From a virus, in IMG/VR virus record IMGVR_UViG_3300023180_000508, positions 1 to 20,557 of that record: 20,557 nucleotides of DNA. One strand, written 5' to 3'. A program made the position numbers and the translations under genes. This document shows positions 5,332-14,300 of this stretch, piece by piece. The notes beneath the pieces were generated by a model that saw only the letters and a list, made by a program, of their open reading frames with translations, ran no database searches and had not been told where the DNA came from. Position 1 is the first letter of the stretch. The number at the start of each line of letters is the position of its first letter.

Positions 5332-8300
5332 TTACGCTTGTGATTCTTTCCATGTTACGCGAGCAGAAGCTGCGTATGGAGTTGCTGTACTTACACCAGA
5401 AGAGTCAATTACTTCTGCGATAATAGTCAGAAGGTCGGGACCATTGGGATAAACACCATCACCGCCAAGAATTGAGTTACTCAGGGAAGAAATCTCACTC
5501 AGATTATAGTTAGTAGTATCTGAAGTGAAGTCAGCACCACCAGTAGCGCGGAAGGAGAGAATTCTCTGACCGCCCGAAATTGTTTCATTTGGCTGGTGTT
5601 TTACAAGTTGACATAGAGATGGTGAAGATACATTTTCATAAAGGTCAGTACTTAATTCTGGATTCAGGACCAGAGAGATTTCGGAATCGTGCGTAACCTG
5701 TACACCAACTTCCTGAAGAGCAAGTTGCATTCTGTTGATAATTTCTCTCTGACCCAGAGAACCCGTGATTGAAGAGTCAACTGAAGGTGCGAGTCTGATT
5801 GAAATCAGCGGCATGTAGGAGGGAATCAAGTTTTCAGATCCAGCAGGCGCACCAACGTTGAAGGTTGTGCCAGAAGGAATGTCACCGCCCATCGCATTTC
5901 TAATAGTTGAAGCATATCTTCTTGGGAAGACACTCTGCGAACCATCGAGATACTGGATGTAAACATAATATGTAGAACCAGAAAGATATGTTCTGGAGTC
6001 AATTACACGACCATTTGAGAAATATCCATTACCAGCACTTGATTGATAAAGGAGGGTGTTAACTGTCAGTTTAGAAGATTCTGAGGATGCGAATGGAATT
6101 CTGATAAAGTAGATTGAGTTATACCAGGAGATTCTGCTCTCAAGAACAGCAGAAGTACCATTGGAAGATGATGTCTGTGTAGTAGCGTTGGTGAACTTAA
6201 GAACGTTACCTGACGCAGTGAACAGATACGCTTCGTCATCCTGGAACATACCATCCATAATAACCGAAGTACCCCAGTGGAACAGTGATGGTACGAAAGT
6301 TGGAGTACCGATGTTCTCAATTTCATAACGAGCAGGCAGGTTACCTGAACGGAAATATGATTCTCTCAGTCTGTTATTGTGCTTGTATTCGTGGACGTAC
6401 TTAACGTGACCATTTTGATCCTTAAATCCGTAACGAATCTTACCAGCACCATACCAAGAGTAATCCATGTAACACATCTGGATTCTATTAATATCCAGAA
6501 TGAATCCAGAAGGACCATTACCATCACAAGTATCAATATTCCAATCATCTCTTCCAGTCACAACATCAATAGTCTTAGTACCAATAACGTCAGAATTTGT
6601 TACACCGCGATAAGCTGGTTGAACAACAAGATCTGTATCATTTCTTACTTTAACGACCTTATGTGTCATACCACGAATAACAATCTTATCACCTTCTGTA
6701 AGTTGTGATGTGAATCTAGTATCAGTACCATGAATCAGAGAACTATTGGTAGTTACTTGAAGTTTTCCTGTAAGTTGTTGTACGGATGATCTTCTTACAC
6801 AATTTAAGGTTTGACCATCATATTCAAAGAAGAATCCATTCTGGAAATCAAACATACCAGCACGAACAGAAGATCCAGTCCAATTAATAACACCAAACTG
6901 TGGGAATCCACCAGAAGCGGAAGTATTATTTGGAAGATCTTTGACGATAATATAGAATTCGAAATCATTAATAATTTCAGCAACCGCAAAGTTACCATTA
7001 TAGACGCTAACGTCAGATTGTGTAATCGTAATTACAGTATTTTCCTTTACATAGTGAGGTCTATTTGCTCTAATTCTAGAGTATTCAGCAGCCTCCAGTT
7101 CTACAGATTCACCAGTTTGATTAGCAGTTAGAGGAGTGGAAAGTCTTATAGTTGTTGCGTCAACAATTTCGTCAATACCAGTACCTTCCACGCAACCAGT
7201 AACATCAGTAGCAACTGTCATATTAATATTAAGATTAGCAGTTCCTTCTGCTACTGTTACTAAATCTTGACCAGCAAGACCAGTAAATGTATAGATTCCA
7301 GGTGCTCCTTGTGGTTCATAAGCAAGTTGAACAATCTGATTCTGTGGAATAAAGTTAATAGCAAATGATGTCTGAATACCTTTACCTGACTGATAACGGA
7401 AATACTTTCTGGTTTGACGTGAAATCATACCATCAGGTGAATTAGACGTACCGATTTCCATACCACCATCAAATGGTCTGTGGAGGAAGTATCCATCAGG
7501 ACGTACATAGATGTAAGTAGGAATGAAGTACTTAGCATTAGAATCAGTGAATGAAAATTCTGTATCTACCAGCATTTCCTGGTCATCTTTAATCGCAGTA
7601 ATTCTAGCTGTTTCAAGTGTGCCACTAGGACTTGTAGTGGTATTAATTACTGTAATGTAATCGCCAATCTTGAAGTAACGCTTGAATTGGGTATCAGTAC
7701 CTGTAATAATTCTAGAATTAATACCAATTGTTAAAGTACCAGCACCTGTAACCAATCCAGACAGATTAGCAGTAATTAATCTATGTGTTCCAGTTCCTGT
7801 ACTAGTAAGAGCAATAGGAACTGGGGGATCAGCGAGAGCATCAGCAGCAGTTGCCGCTAATTGAATCTTAGAATCATCTTTAACAATTACAAAGTAGTCA
7901 GTGTTTGTGGTAAGACCACCAATATCAGTATTTCCATTAGCATCGTAAATTACTTTCGTTCCAGGAGAGAAGAAGTGCTCAGCAATAATAATGAAACTAT
8001 TTGTAGTATCAACATCATTAGTACCATCAAATGGTTTCTTACCAGGAGAAATCTTGAATGGAAGTGTTACTTCAAGAGTAAAATCATCAACTTTTCTCGT
8101 GGTCGTATAAGAACCATCAACAGCACCGAATGTAGCAGAAGCATTTTCAAATGTATGAAGACCAGAACCAGTACCAGTAATATCAACTTCATTAGTATCA
8201 CCTGGGTTAGCAAGTAACTGGAATCTATTATTATTGATTGCTCTAAAGTAATATGTTTGGTTATCAGTTAATCCAGGAATAATTGTTGCCGCACTGTCCT

Positions 8301-11031
8301 TAGTAACAAGAATTAGCTCACCATTGGAGAACTGGTTGTCCGCGATATACATACTATTTTTTGTTGGGTTTGTGAAAGTACCACTGAATGTATAAACACC
8401 ATTGGTTTCTCTCAGTCTATATTCAGAAGCACCTGTTGATGATTTAAGTCTAAATCTATTCTCATCAACTTTCTCGATGTATACACTAGAACCTGTGTTC
8501 AGGGTTCCAGTACCACCATCTTGATCAGACCAATAGCTAATAGGGTCTCCACTATCAACTGTAAGAGTTACATTATTGTTTGTCACATAACCATGATTTT
8601 GTGAATATAAGGTATCATTTGTACTTGTATTTCTTGCGAGAAGAATAAAGTACATGTTTGTGTTACCATCGGATGAAATACTGTTGAAAGTTCTATTTAC
8701 ACTATTGTTATAACCAAATCTATTGGCATTCCATCCATTACAATCCCCCTGACATCTCCAGTAACTATTATTGTCACCGTAAATTCTTAAACGATTAGAA
8801 TCAATCGCTTCACCCCAAATATTAGAGGTCCAGTAATAACGAGCATTTTGGCGGTTATATCCACCCATTGTATAACCATAACTTCTTCTATCACTAGTGT
8901 TTGAATAAACATTTGGGTTAACACCTCTATTTTCATCATCCGTGATGAAGTCGTATGATCCCTGTGAAGTAGCTGTTGTACCTAATGGTAAAGTAACTCT
9001 ATGGTAACCATAAGTTCTCCAGATACCAAATCTATCATACCACTCATAGTTATAGAAGAAGTAATTATGACCGCCATATCCAGGTCTTGATACGGAGAAT
9101 GATGCTACAATATCCCAAGCTTTTCCGCCCAAACCATATGTGCTATTTCTTGGTGCCGTATTGTTGCCAAGATCATGACCAGAATATGTACCGCCAAATT
9201 CGCGGTAATATGTGTGGAAGTAAGCATACCAATCTTGGTAACCCTTTGTTTCTCTGTAAACATTATATACCAAACCTAACTGGTGAGGTCCATTATTAAA
9301 TGTACCGCCAGCCTGTAAGTTCTTGAGTACATTACATCTTTGTGAATCATGAAGTCTAATAGTATCTTCATCAATTCTTTCAGTATAGTATACTAACATT
9401 CTGTTGAGACCACCAACTGGAAGATCTCCAGGAGCTGGGTAATAGAGAACAGCATAACCATTCTGGAAGTTATGACCTGGAAGAGTAATAGTATCATTAC
9501 TATAATTAACATCATCTTCCGTAAATCTTAAGGTATATGTTGATTCATAATCATAATTAATTCCTTCATATTGAGTCGTTGTACTTACAATAGTTCTAGT
9601 GTCAGCCTCATCAACAAATGGTCTACCATCATCAGCAGTTGCTGTTGGATCAGTAACATCAAGAGCTTTTGGTGAAATTGAGTTAACAAAATAGAAGTTT
9701 GTATTATCAGCAAAACCGTGTTCAGTTACTGTTCTAAGAACAACTTTTGTGTCTGAAGCAACAACACTAGTAGCATCACCACCCATTCCAGCATGAGTAT
9801 CGCAATAATAAAACAGATCTGGAGTAGAATTGGTTGTATAAATTCTCAGGTAAGCACCAGCAGTTCCAGCAGTACCTACCTCATATACAAAAGTAGTATA
9901 TTCCGTTCCAGAATTGTGAACTCCATCATCCGTTTCACTAAATTTAAATAAATGTGTTGATACTGATGAATCGCTAAGATCAAATTTATAAATTGAATTT
10001 TTTCTTAACGCTAAATCTGGTTGTTGTTCGCCATCAATAAAAAATACGTTACCTAAATCAATTACATTACTAACTGTGTATGTGCTAGCAGATCCAGCAT
10101 CACTAATAACATCACCATTACTAAATGTTCCTGAGACATTATAAAGTTCAACAGCATTATTAGTAATTTTTCCAATAATACCTTCAGCACCAGAATCACT
10201 ATTTACAACAGTGCCAACTGTCCAAGTTGATGAAATGGCCGTTCCAACATCAAGATGAATTACTGCTTTTACTTGTACAGTTTTTTCAAAATAATCGCTA
10301 GTAATACCAGTAGCACCATCAAGGGAAATTTGAGAACCTTGGAAAAATTCTCCAGGAATAATCGAAGTATAAGTTCCTTGTAATTCAGTTGATGTTAACT
10401 GCTTAGCTCTTCCCTTATATGTAAAGGTAGTATTAGTTGGTACTGATTGAATCAGATATGTACCTTCGGCAGTAATACTGGAAAGACCAGTAATTGTAAT
10501 TGGTGTACCACTTGTAAGACCATGATCAAACGCAGTAGTTACTGTAATAATTTCACTGTCCTGAGTGGATTCTACTGATTCAATAAACTGAATCGTAGTA
10601 TCAGCAGTACTGGAGAAGAATGAAGGAATCTGGTTGATCAGCTGAAGTGTTTCCCACTTAGATGCCTGAGGACCGTATTCAAAGTCGGTATCAATCAGGT
10701 TTTCTGGAGTTGAAACGCGGAACTTAGAAACTGGGTCAACATATGTTTCAGATGGTTCAAAGGCAACATAGTCCTTTTCATAGAAAATCTGAAGAGTGTC
10801 CGTATCGGACATCTGATTTGTATCATATGCAAGAGTGACTACAGTTTCCTCTGCTTCGGCATCATACTCAATATTTGAGACTGCCAGAGTCGGATCAGCA
10901 AAATTATAAATGTTTACATTATCGGTGACATTTGTGATAAGAAGAAGTCTATCGTGAGAGATATTTCCTTCAATTCTTACTTGTCTCGCCGAAGCGTCAA
11001 AGCTATACTTGTGTGCTAATTTCTTTGCCAT
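5332..11031 (-). CDS. Very large composite tail-fibre-like virion protein (1899 aa)
   Basis: The protein reads continuously from ATG at 11031 without a signal peptide. Visible parts in order: an N-terminal strand-rich domain (1-135) including a DTDTLQIFYEKDYVAFEPSE type block; phage beta modules with HGLTSGTPITITG and TFTYKGRAK (160-210); a cupredoxin-like segment (about 325-425) with H360, C410, H413 and M416; a Tyr/Trp/Gly-rich part (586-780); two related modules ending FRAINNNRFQLLA and FVIVKDDSKIQLAA (about 905-1090); and two GTDTxF...GD modules (about 1105-1160 and 1430-1475). The blocks RQTRKYFRYQSGKGIQ (1205-1220), MFDFQNGFFFEYDGQ (1393-1407) and WNIDTCDGNGPSGF (1497-1510, continuing to about 1575) are ones I know from large structural proteins of marine T4-like phages. 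It likely forms part of a fibre or baseplate appendage that contacts the host; the exact T4 counterpart is unclear. Only a weak AAGGA, at long spacing, precedes the start. Confidence 0.85.
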   Translation of the reverse strand: MAKKLAHKYSFDASARQVRIEGNISHDRLLLITNVTDNVNIYNFADPTLAVSNIEYDAEAEETVVTLAYDTNQMSDTDTLQIFYEKDYVAFEPSETYVDPVSKFRVSTPENLIDTDFEYGPQASKWETLQLINQIPSFFSSTADTTIQFIESVESTQDSEIITVTTAFDHGLTSGTPITITGLSSITAEGTYLIQSVPTNTTFTYKGRAKQLTSTELQGTYTSIIPGEFFQGSQISLDGATGITSDYFEKTVQVKAVIHLDVGTAISSTWTVGTVVNSDSGAEGIIGKITNNAVELYNVSGTFSNGDVISDAGSASTYTVSNVIDLGNVFFIDGEQQPDLALRKNSIYKFDLSDSSVSTHLFKFSETDDGVHNSGTEYTTFVYEVGTAGTAGAYLRIYTTNSTPDLFYYCDTHAGMGGDATSVVASDTKVVLRTVTEHGFADNTNFYFVNSISPKALDVTDPTATADDGRPFVDEADTRTIVSTTTQYEGINYDYESTYTLRFTEDDVNYSNDTITLPGHNFQNGYAVLYYPAPGDLPVGGLNRMLVYYTERIDEDTIRLHDSQRCNVLKNLQAGGTFNNGPHQLGLVYNVYRETKGYQDWYAYFHTYYREFGGTYSGHDLGNNTAPRNSTYGLGGKAWDIVASFSVSRPGYGGHNYFFYNYEWYDRFGIWRTYGYHRVTLPLGTTATSQGSYDFITDDENRGVNPNVYSNTSDRRSYGYTMGGYNRQNARYYWTSNIWGEAIDSNRLRIYGDNNSYWRCQGDCNGWNANRFGYNNSVNRTFNSISSDGNTNMYFILLARNTSTNDTLYSQNHGYVTNNNVTLTVDSGDPISYWSDQDGGTGTLNTGSSVYIEKVDENRFRLKSSTGASEYRLRETNGVYTFSGTFTNPTKNSMYIADNQFSNGELILVTKDSAATIIPGLTDNQTYYFRAINNNRFQLLANPGDTNEVDITGTGSGLHTFENASATFGAVDGSYTTTRKVDDFTLEVTLPFKISPGKKPFDGTNDVDTTNSFIIIAEHFFSPGTKVIYDANGNTDIGGLTTNTDYFVIVKDDSKIQLAATAADALADPPVPIALTSTGTGTHRLITANLSGLVTGAGTLTIGINSRIITGTDTQFKRYFKIGDYITVINTTTSPSGTLETARITAIKDDQEMLVDTEFSFTDSNAKYFIPTYIYVRPDGYFLHRPFDGGMEIGTSNSPDGMISRQTRKYFRYQSGKGIQTSFAINFIPQNQIVQLAYEPQGAPGIYTFTGLAGQDLVTVAEGTANLNINMTVATDVTGCVEGTGIDEIVDATTIRLSTPLTANQTGESVELEAAEYSRIRANRPHYVKENTVITITQSDVSVYNGNFAVAEIINDFEFYIIVKDLPNNTSASGGFPQFGVINWTGSSVRAGMFDFQNGFFFEYDGQTLNCVRRSSVQQLTGKLQVTTNSSLIHGTDTRFTSQLTEGDKIVIRGMTHKVVKVRNDTDLVVQPAYRGVTNSDVIGTKTIDVVTGRDDWNIDTCDGNGPSGFILDINRIQMCYMDYSWYGAGKIRYGFKDQNGHVKYVHEYKHNNRLRESYFRSGNLPARYEIENIGTPTFVPSLFHWGTSVIMDGMFQDDEAYLFTASGNVLKFTNATTQTSSSNGTSAVLESRISWYNSIYFIRIPFASSESSKLTVNTLLYQSSAGNGYFSNGRVIDSRTYLSGSTYYVYIQYLDGSQSVFPRRYASTIRNAMGGDIPSGTTFNVGAPAGSENLIPSYMPLISIRLAPSVDSSITGSLGQREIINRMQLALQEVGVQVTHDSEISLVLNPELSTDLYENVSSPSLCQLVKHQPNETISGGQRILSFRATGGADFTSDTTNYNLSEISSLSNSILGGDGVYPNGPDLLTIIAEVIDSSGVSTATPYAASARVTWKESQA
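8692..9276 (-). other. Tyr/Trp-rich segment of the 1899-aa protein
   Basis: Residues about 586-780 contain roughly 26 Tyr and 8 Trp in 195 residues, with much Gly, Asn and Arg, in runs such as WYAYFHTYYREF and NYFFYNYEWYDRFGIW. Two cysteines sit close together in YWRCQGDCNGW (C760, C764). This composition is quite unlike the Thr/Ser/Gly beta modules on either side. Aromatic-rich surfaces are typical of carbohydrate contact, so a receptor-binding part is a reasonable guess. Confidence 0.6.
9757..10059 (-). other. Cupredoxin-like domain within the 1899-aa protein
   Basis: Residues about 325-425 run from FFIDGEQQPDLALRKNSIYK through STHLFKFSETDDG to DLFYYCDTHAGMGG. A His in the first half and C-x2-H-x2-M near the end are the type-1 copper ligand pattern of plastocyanin-like domains. 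Similar YYC..H.GMGG segments occur in other marine phage virion proteins. Copper binding is inferred and not shown. Confidence 0.6.
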
Positions 11032-11073
11032 TTTTAATTAAAGTCCTTTATGATGTTTACGGTAATATATCTC

Positions 11074-11262
11074 TCACCAACCCATTCCCACTGCCATCGC
11101 CATCGCTAATCGCTTCGACGCAACTTCAAATCCACTAGCATGGACTCCATCATGAACAATCAGCGTTTTCTTATCAGTATCGACAGTGATTTCACCTTCA
11201 GCGCCTGTAAAAGTTTGGTGCTGGGCAGTAGTGCCTCGACGAAACTGTACTTGGGTAGTCAT
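11074..11262 (-). CDS. Short stand-alone fibre domain, Mtd N-terminal-like (62 aa)
   Basis: The 62-aa sequence opens TTQVQFRRGTTAQHQTFTGA and continues EGEITVDTDKKTLIVHDG. This pattern belongs to the small N-terminal domain of phage tail fibres and of the major tropism determinant (Mtd_N). In most phages it is followed by a long fibre; here it stops after a low-complexity tail, AMAMAVGMGW, encoded by GCNATG-like micro-repeats. An AGGT lies just upstream of the ATG at 11262-11260, and a TATAAATA late promoter lies 32 bases before the start. It is in the same frame as the 1899-aa gene but separated from it by TGA and TAA codons. It could be a real small decoration protein or the detached head of a former larger fibre. 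Confidence 0.7.
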   Translation of the reverse strand: MTTQVQFRRGTTAQHQTFTGAEGEITVDTDKKTLIVHDGVHASGFEVASKRLAMAMAVGMGW

Positions 11263-11293
11263 GTTCTTACCTAAACGGGTGATTTTCTTCTTT

Positions 11294-11301
11294 TATTTAT
11301 A
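11294..11301 (-). promoter_or_regulatory. T4-type late promoter before the 62-aa and 1899-aa genes
   Basis: There is an exact TATAAATA on the minus strand between the stop of the 2411-aa gene (11309) and the start of the 62-aa gene (11262). Transcription would start near 11288. It probably drives the 62-aa gene, the 1899-aa gene and the 106-aa gene down to the terminator at 4958-4977. Confidence 0.75.
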
Positions 11302-11308
11302 CAAATTA

Positions 11309-14300
11309 TTATATTATCGTACCGAAGATTCTAATTGGACTGAAGAGTTTCAGGACATTGACTGATTCACCAGAAAGTTTGAGTTGAGGTGTTCCTGGTT
11401 GTGTAATTCTGGTGACGCTTGATGGGCTGCTTCCAGAAACTTTGAAGAGATTAACCGAAACAATATCGCCTGGTTGAGCACCAGGAAGTGTCGTGTTAAT
11501 GTCAATGCTTCTGGCAACAGCAGCATTTTTGAATCCGAAGAGTGATCCAGAACCGACATAATCATCAGTCTGTTTCTCGATCGCTCTTCCCGAAGTGCTA
11601 ACATAAGCAAATACTTGATTACCGTAAGTAATCTTAATGTCAGATACTTCGCCAGAAACAGTTGCTGTACCTGAAGTATTGTAAGTTCCCTTAACAAATC
11701 TTTCTTGAGCAGTACCAGATGCCTTGAAGAGCTGAATGCTTTCAACAGCAACGGTCTTGGATTCGGCAGCATTGCCGACAGAGAACAGTGATCCAGAACC
11801 AACAAAGTCTCTAGTTCTTGTGATATTACCAGCACCACTGATAAATTCTGTTCCAGAACCGACATGACTTTGAGCAGATTTAATAACTCCGCGACCCTGT
11901 ACAGTGTAGAGAATTGTATTCTCTGGTGGGTTGGAAGTTGTGGATTCAGTAGCACCACCGATTGCGAAGAGTGAACCGCTACCAGTGAATACTTGAGTCT
12001 TGGACTCGTCTGCGATGCCAGAGATAAACTCGATAACACCTTCAGATACATATCTATCAGTCTGCTTCTCTGTGGCAGTACCAACAAATCTATAGAGATT
12101 TGTTTGAATTTCAGGAACAACAGCAACTGCTTCTGCCGCTCCAGCGTATCCAAAGAGTGAACCAGAACCAGCAAAATCTCTTGTTCTGTTAATTGTGGCG
12201 TTACCGACAAAGTTAAACAGACCAGTAGATTCTTCATCAACTGTTGCCGATTCAGCAGCACCACCAAATCCGAAGAGTGAACCTTCACCAATATAAGGTC
12301 TGCCGAATGCTTCATCACCAGCAACATCAACAGTAATCTCTGCCTTAGTAGCGGCAGAAATTCTGGTGAAGCTATGGTTGGCAGATCCACTGGCAGTGAA
12401 GAGAATAGTGCTTTCGCTTTCAGATTGAGTAACGCTATTCGCTTCACCACCAGCAGCAAAGAGCGAACCTTCACCAGCGTAACCTCTGGTGATAAGAACT
12501 TCATGAGTTACATCAATAGAAGTTCTTCCAGTTCCAATCTCGGTGACAGATACCTTCTGGATTCCAGCACCGTTGAATGTGTAGAGGAATGTATTTTCTG
12601 GTGGATTGACTGTTGTGGAATTCGCTTCTCCACCAACAGCAAATACTGAACCAGAACCAACATGAAGCAGTGAGAAGTTAGTCTTACCTGCTCCTTTGAA
12701 GTCGAACAGTCCAGTCTCAAGATCTGGATTGTAACCAACGATCTCAGAAGCTCCACCAACACTGAACAGTGATCCAGAACCAGTAAAGATCCTGCGGATC
12801 TTGAGATCTGGAGTACCATATACCTTAAAGTTATCTGTTGGGTCAACGTTACCAAACAGATTAAATCTGAGTTGAAGATCTGGAGTACCAGACAATCTTG
12901 GTGAACCATCTGGGCGTGATGTCCAAGCTGGATTCCATTTCGAAGGTGAAGTGCCAGAGAAGGTGAAGAATGTAATGTTTTCAGCATTAACATCTTCAGA
13001 TATAGAGATGGACTCTGCTCCACCACCAATACCAAACAGCGAACCTGAAGTTCCAGGATCCTTATCATCGCCATAGTATCCATAAACATTGATCTTTTGG
13101 GTCGCGGAAACACCACTGGTAAACGCAGATCCGCCAATGTTTCCATAAACGGAATTGACATAACGAGGAGATGGTCTATAATTTTTCCACTCAAATCCAA
13201 CTTTGTCTGTATACAGAGTAAACTGGACACCTTTACCGCCAACATAAGAACCACGGAATTCTTCTTCGGCAGCACCAGTGATGAAGATCTCGCCATAAGA
13301 TCTCCACCATGGGCGGAATCTAACAGCAGCATTGGGAGCAAGTGGAGTCTCCTCCTTGATCTTGATGTTTCCAATGCCAATATATCTTTCAACATGCTTC
13401 TCAATCGCTCTACCAGTAAACTTGTAAAGGAATGTGTCCTCGGGAGTCTGAGCAGAGAATACTTCAGCTGCGTTGCCAACAGAGAATAGTGAACCAGAAC
13501 CAACCCAATTAGCAAGTTTTGCTGGTTGAATTACGGAACCAGCAATCTTGAATAATCCATAAGGATATTCATTGCCAGTAGTAGTAATAATTCCACCGCT
13601 ATCAACCTGATCGCTAGTTACAACAGAAACAGAACCATAATCAATCGTTGATGTAGAGGTTGAAGTAATATCACCATAATCAGAAGCAGTTCCATAATTT
13701 ATGTTTGTAGCAGTAAATGCTGTTGAAGATTCATTATAACTATAGGTTGCTCTTTCAACTCTGTCGCCAATACTGAAGAGTGATCCAGAACCATCATAGT
13801 TACCCTTACCGAATGAGAGGGCGGAATATCCCTGACCGAACTCGAAGAGTACAGTGTTCTCTGGGGGATTGCTGGTAACCGATTCAGTAAGTCCAGTGAA
13901 TGTAAACAGAGAACCTGAAGTTCCAGGATCTTTATCATCACCATAATATCCGTATACTTGAATCCAGCGATCTGATGAAGCACCACTGAATGCGAACAGA
14001 CCAAATGGTTCAGTCGTATCAGTTTCAACGATATTACCAAAGTCTGTATCACCAGAAGCAGAACCAGTTACTGATCCGTAATCAACAGTAGTTGTTGTTG
14101 GATCGGAAATGCTACCATAACTACCACCAGGAACGAAGGTAGAAACTGAAGATTCGTTGTAACTATATGCTCTTCTTTCAACTTTATCACCAATATTGAA
14201 CAGAGATCCAGAAGCAACAAAGTCTCTCGCTCTTGGTGTAGCACCATCTCCAGTGATAAAGTATGAACCAAATGTATCATCGGTCTGGGAAACTTTCTCA

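Noticed and set aside
6379-9299. Several plus-strand open frames opposite the 1899-aa gene
   Set aside because: They have no ribosome binding site, promoter or recognisable protein pattern; they are antisense shadows.
11350-13515. Long same-strand open frames (384 and 335 codons) overlapping the 2411-aa gene in another frame
   Set aside because: They are Leu/Ser/Val-rich translations of the repeat DNA without ribosome binding sites. The 2411-aa frame is continuous and has clear protein repeats, so these are shadows of a biased coding sequence.
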